NCBI GenBank assembly: GCA_900545815.1
Contig: URAM01000004.1
Location: forward strand, 26,626 to 90,625
DNA from: an uncultured Eubacteriales bacterium
Lineage (GTDB): Bacteria; Bacillota; Clostridia; Oscillospirales; Oscillospiraceae
DNA: 64,000 nucleotides
Reading direction: 5' to 3'
Shown here: positions 24,851 to 33,816 of the stretch, piece after piece
Layout: each line of letters opens with the position of its first letter
Numbering within the stretch: the first letter of the stretch is position 1
Translations under genes and position numbers: made by a program
Notes under the pieces: generated by a model
What the model saw: only the letters and a program-made list of their open reading frames with translations
Told to the model about the DNA's origin: nothing
Database searches by the model: none

Positions 24851-25286
24851 CATCTGCCACGGCAACATCTGTCGCTCTCCCATGGCGGAGTTCATCCTAA
24901 AAGACATGGTGTCCACCCGCGGCATTGCAGATCAATTTGACATCGCCTCTGCGGCCACCAGTCGAGAGGAGCTCGGCAATCCGGTGTATCCGCCTGCGGT
25001 GCAGGAACTGGCACGGCATGGCATCTCCGCCGCTGGGAAGACCGCTCGGCAGCTGCGGCGGGAGGACTATGACCAGTACGACTACCTGCTGGCTATGGAG
25101 GCGTACAATCTGCCCAACGCCATGCGCATTTTGAAGTCCGACCCGGAGGGCAAGCTCAAACTGCTGCTGGACTTCACTGACGCCCCCGGCGACATCGCCG
25201 ACCCCTGGTACTGCGGCCACTTCGACCGGACTTATGCGGACATCACGCGGGGCTGCCAGGGGCTTTTGGCTCACCTGGGCTTCTGA
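24834..25286 (+). CDS. Low-molecular-weight protein-tyrosine phosphatase (island target gene)
   Basis: 150 residues. The phosphate loop CHGNICRS (residues 8-15, CX5R) and the general-acid loop DPWY near residue 122 are complete, so the enzyme should dephosphorylate tyrosine (or arginine) residues. ATG with GGAGG 12 nt upstream. Because 24610-24850 is element DNA, the ribosome site, leader and first codons (MIKVLF) come from the island, while the rest is chromosomal and GC-rich. The gene is thus kept in frame but under new control. A broken copy of the start is at 4927-4977. The codon-use switch at about codon 6 is visible. Confidence 0.93.
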   Translation: MIKVLFICHGNICRSPMAEFILKDMVSTRGIADQFDIASAATSREELGNPVYPPAVQELARHGISAAGKTARQLRREDYDQYDYLLAMEAYNLPNAMRILKSDPEGKLKLLLDFTDAPGDIADPWYCGHFDRTYADITRGCQGLLAHLGF

Positions 25287-25470
25287 CTCTGCTGGAAAGA
25301 CCGTCTGTTTCCACGGAAACAGGCGGTTTTTGTCTGGTCTGGTCGGCTTTTTCTTGTATTCACGCCCTTTTCTTGTTATAATTAGGGTATCTTTTTACTA
25401 TGGTATAGCAGTCACCCCCAACCCCCAACGGTTCGCCCGTTCCGGCGGCGCAGAGAAGGAGATGGCATCC

Positions 25471-25965
25471 ATGAAGGCAAAGAAAGTGGCAGCTTATGGC
25501 ATTTTGGTGGCGCTGGCCATCGCACTGAGCTATTTGGAAAATCTCATCCCGTGGACGGTAGCCGCCCCTGGTGTGAAGCTGGGGCTGGCCAACACGGTGA
25601 CCATCTTCGCCCTCTACCGGCTGAGTTTTCGGGACGCCTGCGCCATCTCCCTGCTGCGGGTGCTGCTGGTAGGGATCTTGTTCGGCAATGCCTTTAGCCT
25701 GGCCTTCAGCGCCGCCGGCGCCATCGTCAGCTTGGCGGTCATGCTCCCCCTGAGTCGTGCTCATCCGGATAACACCATTCTGGTCTGCGTGGCCGGCGGG
25801 GTGGCGCACAACGCCGGCCAGATCTTAGCCGCTGTGGTTTTGACCCACGCTTGGCAGATCGCCTGGTACTTCCTCCTGCTTTGCCTGACCGGCATCCTGG
25901 CTGGCATTGGCATCGGACTGCTCTCTGCCTTCGTCCTGCGGCAGACTCGGCATATCGTCCTGTAA
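25471..25965 (+). CDS. Gx transporter family membrane protein (HepPP synthase component I-like)
   Basis: 164 residues with five to six hydrophobic helices. It matches the Gx transporter family (PF07456), long annotated as heptaprenyl diphosphate synthase component I: AIALSYLENLIPW, PGVKLGLANTVTIFALY, and GGVAHNAGQILAAV. It is probably the substrate-binding part of a small-molecule transporter; the substrate is unknown. ATG 25471 is 9 nt behind GGAG; ATG 25462 is close and in frame. In many anaerobes it stands beside NusG-like (DUF) and thiamine-type lipoprotein genes; here it stands alone. A hairpin terminator follows. Confidence 0.85.
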   Translation: MKAKKVAAYGILVALAIALSYLENLIPWTVAAPGVKLGLANTVTIFALYRLSFRDACAISLLRVLLVGILFGNAFSLAFSAAGAIVSLAVMLPLSRAHPDNTILVCVAGGVAHNAGQILAAVVLTHAWQIAWYFLLLCLTGILAGIGIGLLSAFVLRQTRHIVL

Positions 25966-25972
25966 TCGCAGA

Positions 25973-26010
25973 GGTCTCCCCTGTTTGCCCTGGGGAGACC
26001 CTTTGTCTGT
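25973..26010 (+). terminator. Intrinsic terminator after Gx transporter
   Basis: GGTCTCCCC (25973-25981), loop, GGGGAGACC (25992-26000), then CTTTGTCTGTTTT. Confidence 0.8.
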
Positions 26011-26107
26011 TTTCAACAAACTGCCAGCGAACCCAGTGGTTACTGCTTGCTATTCCAGGCGAATTCAGTTAGAATTGAGGGCGAACCAAAAAAATCTTAC
26101 AAATTTT

Positions 26108-26126
26108 TTCACATTTTTGATGTGAA
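26108..26126. promoter_or_regulatory. TTCACAT-N5-ATGTGAA palindrome before activase gene
   Basis: Perfect 7-bp arms 20 nt upstream of the ATG at 26146, within an AT-rich leader. Reasonable operator candidate; regulator not identified. Confidence 0.4.
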
Positions 26127-26145
26127 CTGTTTTAGGTGAAAATGT

Positions 26146-29091
26146 ATGAACCTTCGTATTGGTATTGACATCGGTTCCACTACCGTCAAGGTGGTGGTAC
26201 TGGACGAACAGAACAACCTGCTGTTCCGCTCCTATGAGCGGCATTTTTCCAAGGTGCGTGAAAAGACCTGCGAGATTTTGGAGCGCATCAAGGACAAGCT
26301 CCTGGGTCATCAGGTGCGGATGGTCATCACCGGCTCCGCCGGTCTGGGCGTGTCCAAGGCCAGCGGCATCGACTTCGTGCAGGAGGTGTACGCCACTGCC
26401 GCCGCAGTGGACACCTTCATCCCCGGCACCGATGCGGTCATTGAGCTGGGCGGCGAGGACGCCAAGATCATCTTCTTCGGCGGCGCTCTGGAAGAACGCA
26501 TGAACGGCAGCTGCGCTGGCGGCACTGGCGCCTTCATCGACCAGATGGCCACATTGATGAATGTGACCAGCGATGAGCTGGACAAGCTGGCGCTGAAGCA
26601 CGAAAAGATCTACCCCATCGCCAGCCGCTGCGGCGTATTTGCCAAGAGCGACATCCAGCCCATCCTGAACCAGGGCGGTCGGAAGGAGGATGTGGCGGCG
26701 TCCATCTTCCAGGCGGTGGTTGACCAGACCATCGCTGGTCTGACCCAGGGGCGGGAGCTGAAGGGCAAGATCGTCTTTCTGGGCGGCCCCCTGCACTTCC
26801 TGATGGGACTGCGGGAGCGGTTTGTGGAGACGCTGCAGCTGGACGAGGAACACGCCATCTTTCCGGAGGACGGCGACTGCTTCGCCGCCATCGGCGCAGC
26901 GCTGTGCGCCTCTGACTATGACGCCCACCTGTTTGACGACCAGCTGAAGAAGCTGGTGGAGAGCCGCTCCGCTGTCACTCGGCTGAACACCGCTCCCCCC
27001 CTCTTTGAAAGCCAGGAGGAGTACGATGCCTTCTGCGCTCGGCACAACAGCCAACATCCGCCGGAGGTGGACATCGCCGCTTACACCGGCGACGCCTATC
27101 TGGGCATCGACGCCGGTTCCACCACCACCAAATTGGCACTCATCGCTCCGGACGGCGGCCTGCTCTACACCTATTATCACTCCAACCTGGGCAATCCGGT
27201 ATCCATCGTCAAAGAGCAGCTGGAGAAGATCTATCAGCTCTGCGGCGACCGCATCACCATCCGAGGCAGCGCCGTCACCGGCTACGGCGAAGATCTCATC
27301 AAAAACGCCTTCCGCTGTGACCTGGGTCTGGTGGAGACAGTGGCACACTACAACGCTGCCGCCCACTTCAATCCGGACGTGGATTTCATCATCGACATCG
27401 GCGGCCAGGACATGAAGTGCTTCAAGATCCGCAACGGCGCCGTGGACTCCATCATGCTCAACGAAGCCTGTTCCTCCGGCTGCGGCTCCTTTATTGAAAC
27501 TTTCGCCCGTGCCCTAGGCTATGACATCGCCGACTTTGCAAAGCTGGGTCTGTTCGCCCAGCATCCGGTGAACCTGGGCAGCCGCTGCACGGTGTTCATG
27601 AACTCCTCGGTCAAGCAAGCCCAGAAGGACGGCGCCAGCGTAGAGGATATTTCGGCTGGTCTGTCCATCTCCATCGTCAAAAACGCCATCTACAAGGTGC
27701 TCCGTATGGCTTCCGCCGACGACCTGGGGCAGCACATCGTGGTTCAGGGCGGCACCTTCCACAATGACGCAGTGCTCCGCGCCTTTGAGCAGGAGCTGCA
27801 TCGGGATGTCATCCGTCCCACCATCGCTGGCATCATGGGTGCGTTCGGTGCGGCTCTGGCGGCCAAAAAATTGGCGCTGGAACAGAGCGCCATCCTGACG
27901 GCAGAGGAGCTGAAACACTTTCAGCACACTGCCAAGCCCCTGACCTGCAACGGCTGCACCAACCATTGCAGTCTCACCGTCAACACCTTCGACGGCGGCC
28001 GCCGGTTCATTTCCGGCAACCGCTGCTCCAAGCCTCTGGGCGGGGAGAAACATCCCCTGCCTGACCTGATGCGGTACAAGTATGAAAAGCTCCGCGCCAT
28101 GAAGGGCAAGGGGGACGGCACCGGCATCCGGGGCAAGATCGGCATCCCCTTCGGGCTGAACGCCTACGAAAACCAGCCCTTCTGGTACGCCTTCTTCACC
28201 AAGCTGAACTTTGAGGTGGTGCTGTCTCCGGAATCCAGCCGGAAGCTGTACATCAAGGGGCAGCGCACCATCCCCTCAGACACGGTGTGCTATCCGGCTA
28301 AGCTGGTACACGGTCATGTGCTGAGCCTGCTGGAGGAGGGTGTGGATACCATCTTCTACCCCTGCATGAGCTACAACTTTGACGAGGGCATCAGCGACAA
28401 CAACTACAACTGTCCGGTGGTAGCCTACTACCCCGACCTGATCGCCGCCAACCTGCCCCAGCTCAAGGACGCTCGGTTCCTCCACCCCTACTTTGGGCTC
28501 CATCGCCCCCACGATTTCAAGAAGCGGGCAGAGACTTACTTTATGGAGGAATTCAACATCCCCAAGCACGAGACTGCCGCCGCCGTCAAGGCCGCCTACG
28601 CTGCCTATGACGCCTTTCATGCCGATCTGCGCAAGACGGCGGAGGAATACATTGCCTATGCCCGAGAGCGGAACCTGCCCATCATGGTGGTAGCCGGCCG
28701 CCCCTACCACACTGATCCGGAGGTCAACCACGGCATCAACGAGCTGGTGACTGGGTTCGGGTTCGTGCTCATCACCGAGGACAGCGTGGCCTATCACATG
28801 GACAAGGCGCCTCGGAAGGTGCTCAACCAGTGGACGTACCACGCGCGGATGTACAACGCCGCTCGGTATGTCTGCACCCAGCCGGACATGGAGCTGATCC
28901 AGCTGGTCAGTTTCGGCTGCGGCGTGGACGCCATCACCACCGATGAGATGCGCACCATTCTGGAGGACGGCGGGAAGCTGTATACCCAGCTGAAGATCGA
29001 CGACATCAGCAACTTAGGTGCGGTGAAGATCCGCATCCGCAGCCTGATCGCCGCCATCGAAGCCCGAAATGCCCGAGAAAGTCAGGGTTGA
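26146..29091 (+). CDS. 2-hydroxyacyl-CoA dehydratase activator, double ASKHA with DUF2229
   Basis: 981 residues. Two ATPase (BadF/HgdC-type) domains in tandem: IGIDIGSTTVK (4-14) with SCAGGTGAF and SRCGVFAKSD, and LGIDAGSTTTK (about 324) with ACSSGCGSF and SRCTVFMNSS; the cysteines hold the bridging [4Fe-4S] cluster. A CNGCTNHC motif (about 601) and a C-terminal DUF2229 domain (about 660-900) complete the known large fusion form. It drives an ATP-dependent electron transfer to a dehydratase-type partner. The partner (HgdB-like) is the next gene, 40 nt downstream. No substrate dehydratase genes of a known pathway are beside it, so the physiological substrate is unknown. Confidence 0.9.
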   Translation: MNLRIGIDIGSTTVKVVVLDEQNNLLFRSYERHFSKVREKTCEILERIKDKLLGHQVRMVITGSAGLGVSKASGIDFVQEVYATAAAVDTFIPGTDAVIELGGEDAKIIFFGGALEERMNGSCAGGTGAFIDQMATLMNVTSDELDKLALKHEKIYPIASRCGVFAKSDIQPILNQGGRKEDVAASIFQAVVDQTIAGLTQGRELKGKIVFLGGPLHFLMGLRERFVETLQLDEEHAIFPEDGDCFAAIGAALCASDYDAHLFDDQLKKLVESRSAVTRLNTAPPLFESQEEYDAFCARHNSQHPPEVDIAAYTGDAYLGIDAGSTTTKLALIAPDGGLLYTYYHSNLGNPVSIVKEQLEKIYQLCGDRITIRGSAVTGYGEDLIKNAFRCDLGLVETVAHYNAAAHFNPDVDFIIDIGGQDMKCFKIRNGAVDSIMLNEACSSGCGSFIETFARALGYDIADFAKLGLFAQHPVNLGSRCTVFMNSSVKQAQKDGASVEDISAGLSISIVKNAIYKVLRMASADDLGQHIVVQGGTFHNDAVLRAFEQELHRDVIRPTIAGIMGAFGAALAAKKLALEQSAILTAEELKHFQHTAKPLTCNGCTNHCSLTVNTFDGGRRFISGNRCSKPLGGEKHPLPDLMRYKYEKLRAMKGKGDGTGIRGKIGIPFGLNAYENQPFWYAFFTKLNFEVVLSPESSRKLYIKGQRTIPSDTVCYPAKLVHGHVLSLLEEGVDTIFYPCMSYNFDEGISDNNYNCPVVAYYPDLIAANLPQLKDARFLHPYFGLHRPHDFKKRAETYFMEEFNIPKHETAAAVKAAYAAYDAFHADLRKTAEEYIAYARERNLPIMVVAGRPYHTDPEVNHGINELVTGFGFVLITEDSVAYHMDKAPRKVLNQWTYHARMYNAARYVCTQPDMELIQLVSFGCGVDAITTDEMRTILEDGGKLYTQLKIDDISNLGAVKIRIRSLIAAIEARNARESQG

Positions 29092-29130
29092 TGCGACAAT
29101 ACACAACTGCCCGGAAAGGAAAGGACGCCT

Positions 29131-30456
29131 ATGGCAGAGTTAGTATATGACAAGACTGGTCGTCTCCTGTTCACCAAGGAGATGAAGAAAGAATACACCA
29201 TCCTGATGCCCCAGATGCTCCCCATCCACTTCGGGATGTTCCAAAAGATGCTTCAGTTGGAAGGCTACAATGTGGTGCAGCTGAACAATGAGGGGCAGGC
29301 AGTGGTGGACGAAGGGCTGAAGTACGTCCACAACGACACCTGCTACCCCGCCCTGCTGGTCATTGGCCAGTTCCTGGACGCCATCAAGCACGGGGGCTAT
29401 GACCCACACAAGGTAGCGCTGTTCATCACCCAGACCGGCGGCGGCTGCCGTGCCTCCAACTACATCCACCTGCTCCGCAAGGCGCTGGAAAAGGCCGGAA
29501 TGGGCTACATTCCTGTCATCTCCATCAGCTTCGGCCTGGAGAAGAACCCTGGGTTCCACCTGACCATCCCCCTCCTCCGCCGCCTTATCTACGCCATGAT
29601 GTATGGCGACCTCATCATGAACGTGGCCAACCAGGTGCGTCCCTATGAGATCAACGCCGGCGAGACGGATGCCCTGGTGGAGACGTGGAAGAACCGGCTC
29701 ATCGACCGGTTCCAGCAGGGCAAGGGCATGAGCCGGAAGCAGATGCAGGCAGGGTTCAAAGAGATCTGCGATGCGTTCAAGGCGGTTCCGGTAGAAAACT
29801 TCGGCTCCAAAGTCCGTGTGGGCGTGGTCGGCGAGATCTATGTAAAGTTCTCCTCCCTGGGCAACAACCAGCTGGAAAAGTTCCTCCTCAGCGAGGGGGC
29901 GGAACCGGTGGTGCCTGGCCTGACCGACTTCCTGATTTTTAAGATCTTTAACCGAGAAGTGGATGTGAACATCTACGGCGGCAAGTGGATCAAAAAGAAG
30001 GTGTGCCAAATCTTCAAAGGCTATGTGGAACAGTGCCAGCGGGACATGATTGATGCCCTGAACAACTCCCACTACTTCAAAGCCCCCGGCACCTTCGAGG
30101 ATCTGCACCGGCTGGTACACGGCTACCTGGGCGAAGGGTGCAAGATGGGGGAAGGTTGGCTGCTGACGGCGGAAATGCTGGAGCTGATCCACTCGGGCAC
30201 CCCCAACATCGTCTGTGCTCAGCCCTTTGGCTGCCTGCCCAACCACATTGTGGGCAAGGGCATGGTGCGCCGCCTGAAGGACGACTACCCCGACTCCAAC
30301 ATCGTGGCCATCGACTACGACCCCAGCGCCACTAAGATCAACCAGGAAAACCGCATCAAGCTGATGCTGGCCAATGGCAAAGCCATGGCCAAGCGGCGGG
30401 CGGCCCAGGAGGCTGCAAAGGAAGCGCAGGCTGCGGAGGAGCCTGTAACGGTATAA
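29131..30456 (+). CDS. 2-hydroxyacyl-CoA dehydratase-like (HgdB family) partner protein
   Basis: 441 residues of the CoA-dehydratase D-component family. Conserved parts: VHNDTCYPALLVIGQ, TQTGGGCRASNY (cysteine ligand), and C-terminal AQPFGCLPNHIVGKG. Works with the activator encoded just upstream; the pair is widespread in clostridia. AAAGG lies before the ATG. The protein ends with an Ala/Glu-rich tail (about 25 residues). A bidirectional hairpin follows at 30463. Confidence 0.85.
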   Translation: MAELVYDKTGRLLFTKEMKKEYTILMPQMLPIHFGMFQKMLQLEGYNVVQLNNEGQAVVDEGLKYVHNDTCYPALLVIGQFLDAIKHGGYDPHKVALFITQTGGGCRASNYIHLLRKALEKAGMGYIPVISISFGLEKNPGFHLTIPLLRRLIYAMMYGDLIMNVANQVRPYEINAGETDALVETWKNRLIDRFQQGKGMSRKQMQAGFKEICDAFKAVPVENFGSKVRVGVVGEIYVKFSSLGNNQLEKFLLSEGAEPVVPGLTDFLIFKIFNREVDVNIYGGKWIKKKVCQIFKGYVEQCQRDMIDALNNSHYFKAPGTFEDLHRLVHGYLGEGCKMGEGWLLTAEMLELIHSGTPNIVCAQPFGCLPNHIVGKGMVRRLKDDYPDSNIVAIDYDPSATKINQENRIKLMLANGKAMAKRRAAQEAAKEAQAAEEPVTV

Positions 30457-30462
30457 ATTGCG

Positions 30463-30490
30463 AAAAGAGTCCCGTTGGGACTCTTTTTTC
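30463..30490. terminator. Bidirectional terminator
   Basis: AAAAGAGTCCC, loop GTT, GGGACTCTTTTTT. Serves the dehydratase gene and, on the other strand, the oxidoreductase gene. Confidence 0.85.
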
Positions 30491-30511
30491 TTATCTGCCT
30501 ATCTAAAAATT

Positions 30512-31051
30512 TCACAAATTTTTCCCCAACGCATACGCCGCTTGCAGCTCCGGATGTCCGGCGATCTCCCCTGGTGCTCGGACGCCGGACACCAGCACCC
30601 GTCCGCCATCGGACAGGCGGAAGTAATCTAAAATCATCTGGTACTGGCACAGAATGGCGTCGAACAGGGTGGGCAGGGTGGCACCACCCACCAGGAGCAG
30701 GGCTAATTTCTGGATGTGGAACTGATTGCGCAAAGGGGTGTGGCATCGGTCGATGATCGCTTTCAGCTGGGCGCTGACGCCGTAGAAGTACACAGGGGAC
30801 GCCGCCGCCACCACATCTGCCCACAGGAGCTTGGGGTAGATCTTCTGCATATCGTCCTGCTGGACGCATTGGTTTTCCGGATGCTGGGAACATCCCTCAC
30901 AGCCGATGCAGGGGTGAACGTGGTAGTCCGCCACCGAGACAATCTCCACCTGATGCCCTGCCGCCCGTGCGCCTTCTGCACAGGCTTGCGCCAGGGCTTG
31001 GGTGTTGCCATTGCGGCGGACGCTGCCCACTAGGATCAAAACATGGCTCAT
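30512..31051 (-). CDS. NAD(P)H-dependent FMN oxidoreductase, iron-sulfur flavoprotein type
   Basis: 179 residues of the flavodoxin-like NADPH-dependent FMN reductase family. The FMN phosphate loop is GSVRRNGNTQAL (8-19), then CIGCEGCSQHPENQC (about 48-62), a cysteine cluster typical of iron-sulfur flavoproteins in anaerobes. SPVYFYGVSAQLKAIIDR is the standard second FMN contact. It reduces quinones, FMN or related compounds. GGAGGAAG before the ATG (31051). Stands alone and converges with the dehydratase gene. Confidence 0.88.
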   Translation of the reverse strand: MSHVLILVGSVRRNGNTQALAQACAEGARAAGHQVEIVSVADYHVHPCIGCEGCSQHPENQCVQQDDMQKIYPKLLWADVVAAASPVYFYGVSAQLKAIIDRCHTPLRNQFHIQKLALLLVGGATLPTLFDAILCQYQMILDYFRLSDGGRVLVSGVRAPGEIAGHPELQAAYALGKNL

Positions 31052-31197
31052 AAGACACTTCCTCCTTTTTTCCTATCATACCCTCTCCCGTCAGGCCGGT
31101 CAATCCCCCGACAGCGGAGGACAGATCCAGGCCGAATAAGGGGTGATTTTTCGTCTATACTACTCCTGTACCCAGTTTAGACAACAGGAGGATGACC

Positions 31198-31434
31198 ATG
31201 AGACGGGAACGCTTAGGCGACAACGCCGTAAAGATCAACACTCGGGATCGGCTGCTCCGAGCCTGGGAGAATTCCATGGAGTTGGTGCTGGATTACCAGA
31301 CCTACAAGCAGGAGATCAAGGACAACGATGACGTGTGTCGGGTCTTTGACCAGTTTGCCGAGGATGAGGCCATGCACGCCAGACGGTTCCGGCAGCTGTT
31401 ACAGAACTGCCAGGATGAATATTTGAAGGACTGA
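31198..31434 (+). CDS. Small helical protein with ExxH motif (ferritin-like?)
   Basis: 78 residues, no family I can name with certainty. The second half, FDQFAEDEAMHARRFRQLLQ, resembles the second helix of rubrerythrin/ferritin-like proteins, with ExxH (EAMH) and a preceding Glu in ENSMELVLDYQTYKQE. It could thus form a di-iron four-helix bundle as a dimer, but there is only one ExxH. ATG 31198 has AGGAGG 7 nt upstream; ATG 31192 would overlap it. A -10-like TATACT lies near 31156. A strong hairpin follows. Confidence 0.7.
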   Translation: MRRERLGDNAVKINTRDRLLRAWENSMELVLDYQTYKQEIKDNDDVCRVFDQFAEDEAMHARRFRQLLQNCQDEYLKD

Positions 31435-31440
31435 CAGACA

Positions 31441-31483
31441 GGGACGGGAGAACCTTTTGCAAGGTTCTCCCGTCCCACTTTCA
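31441..31483 (+). terminator. Strong 14-bp hairpin
   Basis: GGGACGGGAGAACC (31441-31454) and GGTTCTCCCGTCCC (31463-31476), then ACTTTCATTT. Confidence 0.8.
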
Positions 31484-31514
31484 TTTGGGAAAGTTCTTTT
31501 GGGCACTTTGGCTC

Positions 31515-31543
31515 TTGCCTCCGGCCTCAGTTGTGGTTACAAT
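31515..31543 (+). promoter_or_regulatory. Promoter of icd
   Basis: TTGCCT, 17 nt, TACAAT, 53 nt upstream of the ATG. Confidence 0.5.
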
Positions 31544-31596
31544 AGTATTATTGCCAAATTTACCGCAACGCCCAACACAGAGACGAGGTATGAAAT

Positions 31597-32811
31597 ATGG
31601 ATAAGATCAAAATGACCACTCCCCTGGTGGAAATGGACGGGGACGAGATGACCCGTATCCTCTGGAAGGAGATCAAAGAGGAACTGCTGCTGCCCTTTGT
31701 GGACCTGAAAACGGAATACTACGACCTGGGTCTGCCGGAACGGGACAAGACCGGTGACCAGGTGACCGTTGACGCCGCCAACGCCACCAAAAAGTATGGC
31801 GTGGCCGTCAAGTGTGCCACCATCACCCCCAACGCCCAGCGGATGGAGGAGTACAAGCTCACTGAGATGTGGAAAAGTCCCAACGGCACCATTCGTTCCA
31901 TCCTGGACGGCACCGTGTTCCGCACCCCCATCATGGTGGAGGGCATCTCTCCGGTGGTCAAGAACTGGCAGGAGCCTATCACCATCGCCCGTCACGCCTT
32001 CGGCGATGTATACAAGGCTACCGATTATCGGGTACCCTGCCCCGGCAAGGCAGAGCTGCTGTTCCACGGAGAGGACGGGACGGAATTCCGCAAGACCATC
32101 TACGACTTCGAGTGTCCCGGCGTTCTCCAGGGGCAGTTCAACAAGGATTCCTCCATCTACTCCTTCGCCCGCTCCTGCTTCCAGTTCGCCATTGATACCA
32201 AGCAGGATCTGTGGTTCTCTACCAAGGACACCATCTCCAAGCAGTATGACCACCGATTCAAGGATATTTTCGCGGAAATCTTTGCCGCAGAATATGAGGC
32301 AAAATTCAACGAGCTGGGCATCACCTATTTCTACACCCTCATTGATGACGCCGTGGCACGAGTCATCCGCAGCAAGGGCGGGTTCATCTGGGCGTGCAAG
32401 AACTACGACGGCGACGTGATGAGCGACATGGTCTCCACCGCCTTCGGCTCCCTGGCCATGTATACCCCGGTGCTGGTCAGCCCGGACGGCAACTATGAGT
32501 ACGAGGCCGCCCACGGCACCGTCACCCGCCACTACTACAAGTATCTCAAGGGCGAGGAGACCTCTACTAATCCGGTGGCCACCATCTTCGCCTGGTCTGG
32601 CGCCCTGCGCAAGCGGGGAGAGCTGGACGGCATCGCGGAACTGGGTCAGTTCGCCGATGCACTGGAAGGGGCTACCCTGGACACCATCCGCTCCGGCGTC
32701 ATGACCGGCGATCTGGTGTTGCTGTGGGAGGGGAAAGCCCCGGCTCAAAAGGTCAGCAGCATCGCCTTTTTGAAAGAGATTCGGAAGCATCTGGAAGCCA
32801 AACTCAGCTGA
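31597..32811 (+). CDS. icd: NADP-dependent isocitrate dehydrogenase
   Basis: 404 residues, oxidative decarboxylation of isocitrate to 2-oxoglutarate. It belongs to the eukaryote-like homodimeric class: start MTTPLVEMDGDEMTRI, the substrate loop SPNGTIRSILDGTVFRTPI, and YDGDVMSDMVSTAFGSL with Asp metal ligands, then AAHGTVTRHY. Full length. Spacing suggests it may be co-transcribed with the dehydrogenase gene 42 bp downstream, linking 2-oxoglutarate supply with hydroxyacid metabolism; the link is inferred. Confidence 0.95.
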   Translation: MDKIKMTTPLVEMDGDEMTRILWKEIKEELLLPFVDLKTEYYDLGLPERDKTGDQVTVDAANATKKYGVAVKCATITPNAQRMEEYKLTEMWKSPNGTIRSILDGTVFRTPIMVEGISPVVKNWQEPITIARHAFGDVYKATDYRVPCPGKAELLFHGEDGTEFRKTIYDFECPGVLQGQFNKDSSIYSFARSCFQFAIDTKQDLWFSTKDTISKQYDHRFKDIFAEIFAAEYEAKFNELGITYFYTLIDDAVARVIRSKGGFIWACKNYDGDVMSDMVSTAFGSLAMYTPVLVSPDGNYEYEAAHGTVTRHYYKYLKGEETSTNPVATIFAWSGALRKRGELDGIAELGQFADALEGATLDTIRSGVMTGDLVLLWEGKAPAQKVSSIAFLKEIRKHLEAKLS

Positions 32812-32853
32812 TTTCCAGAAAGATAGAACCATACATCTAAGGAGGTAATTGTG

Positions 32854-33816
32854 ATGAAAATCGTAGTGCTGGACGGCTACGCTGGCAATCCCGGTGACCT
32901 GAGCTGGGACGAGCTGCGCAAGCTGGGGGATCTGACCATCTATGACCGAACCCCCTCTGACCGCAAGACCATTTTGGAGCGCATCGGGGACGCCGAGCTG
33001 GTGTTCACCAACAAGACCCCCCTCTCCGCCGCCATCTTTGCCGCCTGCCCCAGCCTGAAGTTCGTGGGCATTCTGGCCACCGGCTACAACATCGTGGACA
33101 TTGACGCCGCCAAGGCACACGGCGTGGTAGTCTGCAACGTCCCCGGCTACAGCACCGATGCGGTGACCCAGATGACCCTGGCGCTGCTGCTGGAAATTTG
33201 CAGCCATGTGGGACACCACAGTGAGCGGGTTCACGCCGGTGAATGGTCTGCCTGCGCCGACTTCTGCTTCTGGGACTTCCCCCTGATGGAGCTGGCACAT
33301 AAGACCATCGGCATCATCGGCTTCGGCTCCATCGGTCAGTCTGTGGGCAAGGTCGCCCGCGCCTTGGGCATGAACGTCCTGGCCACCGGTTCTCATCCCA
33401 CCGAGGCGGGCAAGGCCATCGGCACCTATGTAGACCTGGACACCCTGTACGCCCAGTCCGACATCATCTCCCTCCACTGTCCCCTGTTTCCGGAGAACCG
33501 TGAGATGATCAACAAGGACGCCATCGCCAAGATGAAGGACGGCGTGATTTTGCTGAACACCGCCCGCGGCGCGCTCATCGTAGAGCAGGACGTGGCAGAT
33601 GCCCTGAACAGCGGCAAGATGTACGCCGCCGGCCTGGATGTGGCCGCTGTGGAACCCCTGCCTGCCACCAGTCCCCTGCTGACTGCCAAGAACTGCATCA
33701 TGACCCCCCACATCGCCTGGGCCACCAAGGAAGCCCGCCAGCGGCTGATGAATATCGCCGTAGACAACCTCCGCTGCTTCCTGGACGGCAAGCCGCAGAA
33801 CGTGGTGAATCCATGA
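32854..33816 (+). CDS. D-2-hydroxyacid dehydrogenase (glycerate dehydrogenase-like)
   Basis: 320 residues with NAD-binding GIIGFGSIGQSVG (about 150), catalytic Arg in NTARGALIVEQ, Glu in AAVEPLP, and His in TPHIAWAT, as in hydroxypyruvate reductase/glycerate dehydrogenases. AGGAGG 8 nt before the ATG at 32854 (an adjacent GTG at 32851 is also possible). The stop overlaps the next ATG (ATGA). Substrate is likely hydroxypyruvate or a related 2-oxo acid; not certain. Confidence 0.9.
   Translation: MKIVVLDGYAGNPGDLSWDELRKLGDLTIYDRTPSDRKTILERIGDAELVFTNKTPLSAAIFAACPSLKFVGILATGYNIVDIDAAKAHGVVVCNVPGYSTDAVTQMTLALLLEICSHVGHHSERVHAGEWSACADFCFWDFPLMELAHKTIGIIGFGSIGQSVGKVARALGMNVLATGSHPTEAGKAIGTYVDLDTLYAQSDIISLHCPLFPENREMINKDAIAKMKDGVILLNTARGALIVEQDVADALNSGKMYAAGLDVAAVEPLPATSPLLTAKNCIMTPHIAWATKEARQRLMNIAVDNLRCFLDGKPQNVVNP

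Noticed and set aside
31537..33711. Very long minus-strand open frame opposite icd and the dehydrogenase
   Set aside because: Shadow of GC-rich codon use; no ribosome site and no recognisable domain, while both sense genes are firm.
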